In this document: piece by piece, positions 11,248 through 13,468 of the stretch | Numbering within the stretch: the stretch's first letter is position 1 | How the letters are laid out: each line of letters starts with the position of its first letter | NCBI GenBank assembly: GCA_023390415.1 | Contig: JAEWCW010000111.1 | Span: 1-13,468 of the forward strand | Reading direction: 5' to 3' | Source: Pseudomonadota bacterium | GTDB taxonomy: Bacteria > Pseudomonadota > Alphaproteobacteria > Sphingomonadales > Sphingomonadaceae | Length of the DNA stretch: 13,468 nt | Made by a program: the position numbers and the translations under genes | Notes under the pieces: generated by a model | Database searches by the model: none | What the model was told of the DNA's origin: nothing | The model's input: only the letters and a program-made list of their open reading frames with translations

Positions 11248-13468
11248 CAGCCGCCGGCAAACCTGTTCGAGCGCGGGAAGCCGTTGGGGGCCATCCTGCC
11301 GGCAGCGCCGCGGGCGGCGCGCCAGGGGTTGAGGTCGGGCTCGGTCCGCATCCGGCCGCTCTCGCCGCCCATCGGCCAGGACAGGCCCTCGGCGAACTTG
11401 AAGCTGGTCGCATCGGCGAGGCCGCCGTCGCGGTAGCGCTGGAGCTGGACGCCCTGGCCGCGCGCCATTTCGGGAAGATCGGAGAGCGGGAAGGCGACCA
11501 TCTTCCTGTTCTCGCCCACCGCCGCGACATAATCGTGGTCGCCGCCGATCTGGCGGACGAGCGCGAGCCTGGCGCCGGGGCGGAGATTGACGACCTGCTT
11601 GCCCTTGCGGGTCTCGGCGACGGCACCGGAGGCGGCGGTGACGAAGCCGCGCCCGTCCGAGGAAGCGAGCAGGAGCTTGGCGCCCGCCACCGCCGGCATC
11701 AAGGCGACGAAGCTCCCCTCCCCCTCGACGTCGATCATCAGCCGCACCGGCTCGCCGAAGCCGCGGCCACCCGGAAGCTTGTCGGCGGCGAGCGTGTAGA
11801 AGCGCCCATTCTCGGCCGCGAGCAGGAGCTTGTCCGTCGTCTGGGCGTGGAAGATGAAGCGCGGGCCGTCGCCCTCCTTGAACTTCAGCGCCTCGGGATT
11901 GGAGAGCTCGACATGGCCCTTCATCGCCCGGATCCAGCCGCGCTTGGACATGATCACGGTGATCGGCTCGCGCTCGATCATCGCTTCGAGCGGAATTTCC
12001 CGCGCCGGCGCTGCTTCCTCGATCAGGGTGCGGCGCCGGCCGAGCTCGGTTTCGGGCGCATAGCGCTCCCGAAGCGCGGCAAGGTCCTTCTTGAGGCGGG
12101 TGCGCTGGCGCGCCGGCGAATCGACCAGCTTCTGGAGCTCCTCGCGCTCCTTGATCAGCGCCTCGCGCTCCTTCCTGAGCTGCATCTCCTCGAGCTTGCG
12201 CAGGGAGCGCAGGCGCATGTTGAGGATCGCCTCGGCCTGGCGGTCGGTGAGTTCGAACTCCGCCATCATCACCGGCTTGGGCTCATCCTCGGTGCGGATG
12301 ATCTCGATCACCCGGTCGAGATTGAGGAAGGCGGCGATGAAGCCTTCGACCAGCTCCAGGCGGTCGTCGATCTTGCCGATCCGGTGCTGCGAGCGCTTGA
12401 CCAGCACCTCGAGCTGGAAGTCGAGCCAGGCGCGAAGGGCCTCGCCGAGGCTCATCACCCGCGGAGTCCGATTGGCGTCGAGCACGTTGAGGTTGAGCGC
12501 CACCCGGGTTTCGAGGTCGGTCAGCCGGAACAGGCTGTCCATCAGCATCTGCGGCTCGACCGTGCGCGCGCGCGGCTCGAGCACGATCCGGATCTGCTCG
12601 TCGGATTCGTCGCGGACGTCGGCGAGGATCGGCAGCCTCTTCTCGGAGATCAAAGCCGCGATCTGCTCGATCAGCTTCGATTTCGGCACTTGATACGGGA
12701 TTTCGGTGACGACGGCCTGCCAGGTGCCACGGCCCTGATCCTCGATCGACCAGCGCGCACGGACCCGGAAGGCGCCGCGGCCGGTGGCGTAGGCAAGCGC
12801 GATCGCATCGCCGCTGTCGACGATCACGCCGCCGGTCGGGAAGTCCGGCCCGGCGACGAAATCCATCAAGGTCCGCTCCTCGGCCTTGGGATCGTCGATC
12901 AGGTGGGTGGCGGCGTCGATCAGCTCGGCGACATTGTGCGGCGGGATCGAGGTGGCCATGCCGACCGCGATCCCGCTGGCGCCGTTGGCGAGCAGGTTGG
13001 GGAACAGGCCGGGGAAGACCTCCGGCTCCTCTTCCTCGCCGTTGTAGGTGGCGCGGAAATCGACCGTGCCCTCGTCGAGCCCGGCCATCAATTCGCCGGC
13101 GGCAGCGGTCAGCCGCGCCTCGGTGTAGCGCATCGCCGCGGCGTTATCGCCGTCGACATTGCCGAAATTGCCCTGGCCGTCGACGAGCGGGTAGCGCAGC
13201 GAGAAGGTCTGGGCCAGGCGGACCATCGCGTCGTAGACCGACTGGTCGCCGTGCGGGTGATATTTGCCGATCACGTCGCCGACGACGCGGGCGCATTTCT
13301 TGTAGGCGCTCGCGGGATCGAGCCGGAGCAGCCGCATCGCCCAGAGCAAACGGCGGTGGACCGGCTTCAGCCCGTCGCGGACGTCGGGCAGCGAGCGCGC
13401 GGTGATCGTCGAAAGCGCGTAGACGAGATAACGCTGGGACAGTGCATCGTCGAACGGCGCGTCGACGA
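11247..13468 (-). CDS. parC: DNA topoisomerase IV subunit A, 5' end outside window
   Basis: The reading frame stays open to the window edge and covers 739 residues, nearly the whole protein. The visible N-terminal part reads FDDALSQRYLVYALSTI...DVRDGLKPVHRR. The winged-helix loop KYHPHGDQSVYD is at 13230-13265, and the catalytic tyrosine is in AAMRYTEARL (codon 13125-13127). The tower, a coiled coil (LEEMQLRKEREALIK) and a C-terminal beta-pinwheel follow. ParC rather than GyrA is indicated by ALSTITARSLPDVRDG, the SLRYPLVDGQGNFGN block and the absence of the QRRGGKG GyrA box in the pinwheel. With ParE it decatenates daughter chromosomes and relaxes supercoils using ATP. The position equivalent to E. 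coli ParC Ser80 is Gln. Its stop overlaps the methyltransferase start by one base. Confidence 0.95.
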   Translation of the reverse strand, partial: VDAPFDDALSQRYLVYALSTITARSLPDVRDGLKPVHRRLLWAMRLLRLDPASAYKKCARVVGDVIGKYHPHGDQSVYDAMVRLAQTFSLRYPLVDGQGNFGNVDGDNAAAMRYTEARLTAAAGELMAGLDEGTVDFRATYNGEEEEPEVFPGLFPNLLANGASGIAVGMATSIPPHNVAELIDAATHLIDDPKAEERTLMDFVAGPDFPTGGVIVDSGDAIALAYATGRGAFRVRARWSIEDQGRGTWQAVVTEIPYQVPKSKLIEQIAALISEKRLPILADVRDESDEQIRIVLEPRARTVEPQMLMDSLFRLTDLETRVALNLNVLDANRTPRVMSLGEALRAWLDFQLEVLVKRSQHRIGKIDDRLELVEGFIAAFLNLDRVIEIIRTEDEPKPVMMAEFELTDRQAEAILNMRLRSLRKLEEMQLRKEREALIKEREELQKLVDSPARQRTRLKKDLAALRERYAPETELGRRRTLIEEAAPAREIPLEAMIEREPITVIMSKRGWIRAMKGHVELSNPEALKFKEGDGPRFIFHAQTTDKLLLAAENGRFYTLAADKLPGGRGFGEPVRLMIDVEGEGSFVALMPAVAGAKLLLASSDGRGFVTAASGAVAETRKGKQVVNLRPGARLALVRQIGGDHDYVAAVGENRKMVAFPLSDLPEMARGQGVQLQRYRDGGLADATSFKFAEGLSWPMGGESGRMRTEPDLNPWRAARGAAGRMAPNGFPRSNRFAGG

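Noticed and set aside
10270..11436. A 388-codon open frame on the plus strand
   Set aside because: It overlaps the glycosyltransferase in another frame and runs antisense through the methyltransferase and the end of parC; its composition is Arg/Ala/Pro-rich with no recognisable domain.

Overview
The window looks like chromosomal DNA from a high-GC alphaproteobacterium, most probably a sphingomonad (Sphingomonadales). Reasons: a TonB N-terminus of the sphingomonad type (MAYADQ...), a DUF1285 protein next to a NudL-type Nudix hydrolase, a ParC with Gln in the quinolone-determining loop, and tight gene packing with many ATGA start/stop overlaps. This assignment rests on protein features recognised by eye, not on a database search. 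No tRNA, rRNA, CRISPR array, insertion sequence or phage gene was seen. The content reads as ordinary core plus light accessory genes.

Layout. 1-137: 5' end of a tonB gene on the minus strand, running off the window. 375-1226: a lone uncharacterised protein on the plus strand. 1223-2340 (minus): a two-gene pterin/folate operon of a pteridine-reductase-like SDR followed by folB. 2400-4713 (plus): three translationally coupled genes, a DUF1285 protein, a CoA-pyrophosphatase-type Nudix hydrolase and a CCA tRNA nucleotidyltransferase. 4692-8720 (minus): a signalling cluster transcribed as a PAS-PAS histidine kinase, a two-domain GNAT acetyltransferase and a PAS-like/GGDEF/EAL protein. 8913-9416 (plus): a single secreted spore-coat-U-domain (pilin-like) protein followed by a strong hairpin. 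9554-10585 (plus): a membrane-anchored family 2 glycosyltransferase. 10519-13468 (minus): parC (5' end outside the window) followed by a coupled class I SAM methyltransferase.

How the genes work together. The SDR and FolB plausibly act on reduced pterins in folate or monapterin metabolism. The Nudix/CCA operon combines nucleotide clean-up with tRNA 3'-end maturation. The kinase-GNAT-c-di-GMP cluster is the most interesting unit: it has a soluble sensor kinase with no response regulator beside it, an acetyltransferase with an unrecognised N-terminal domain, and a c-di-GMP enzyme whose EAL site looks complete and whose GGDEF site is atypical. All three convergent gene pairs overlap at their 3' ends (4, 22 and 67 bp), so there is no intergenic room for conventional terminators there. 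The divergent pairs are separated by 237, 59 and about 192 bp, which must hold the promoters. No clearly new defence, mobile or biosynthetic system was found.
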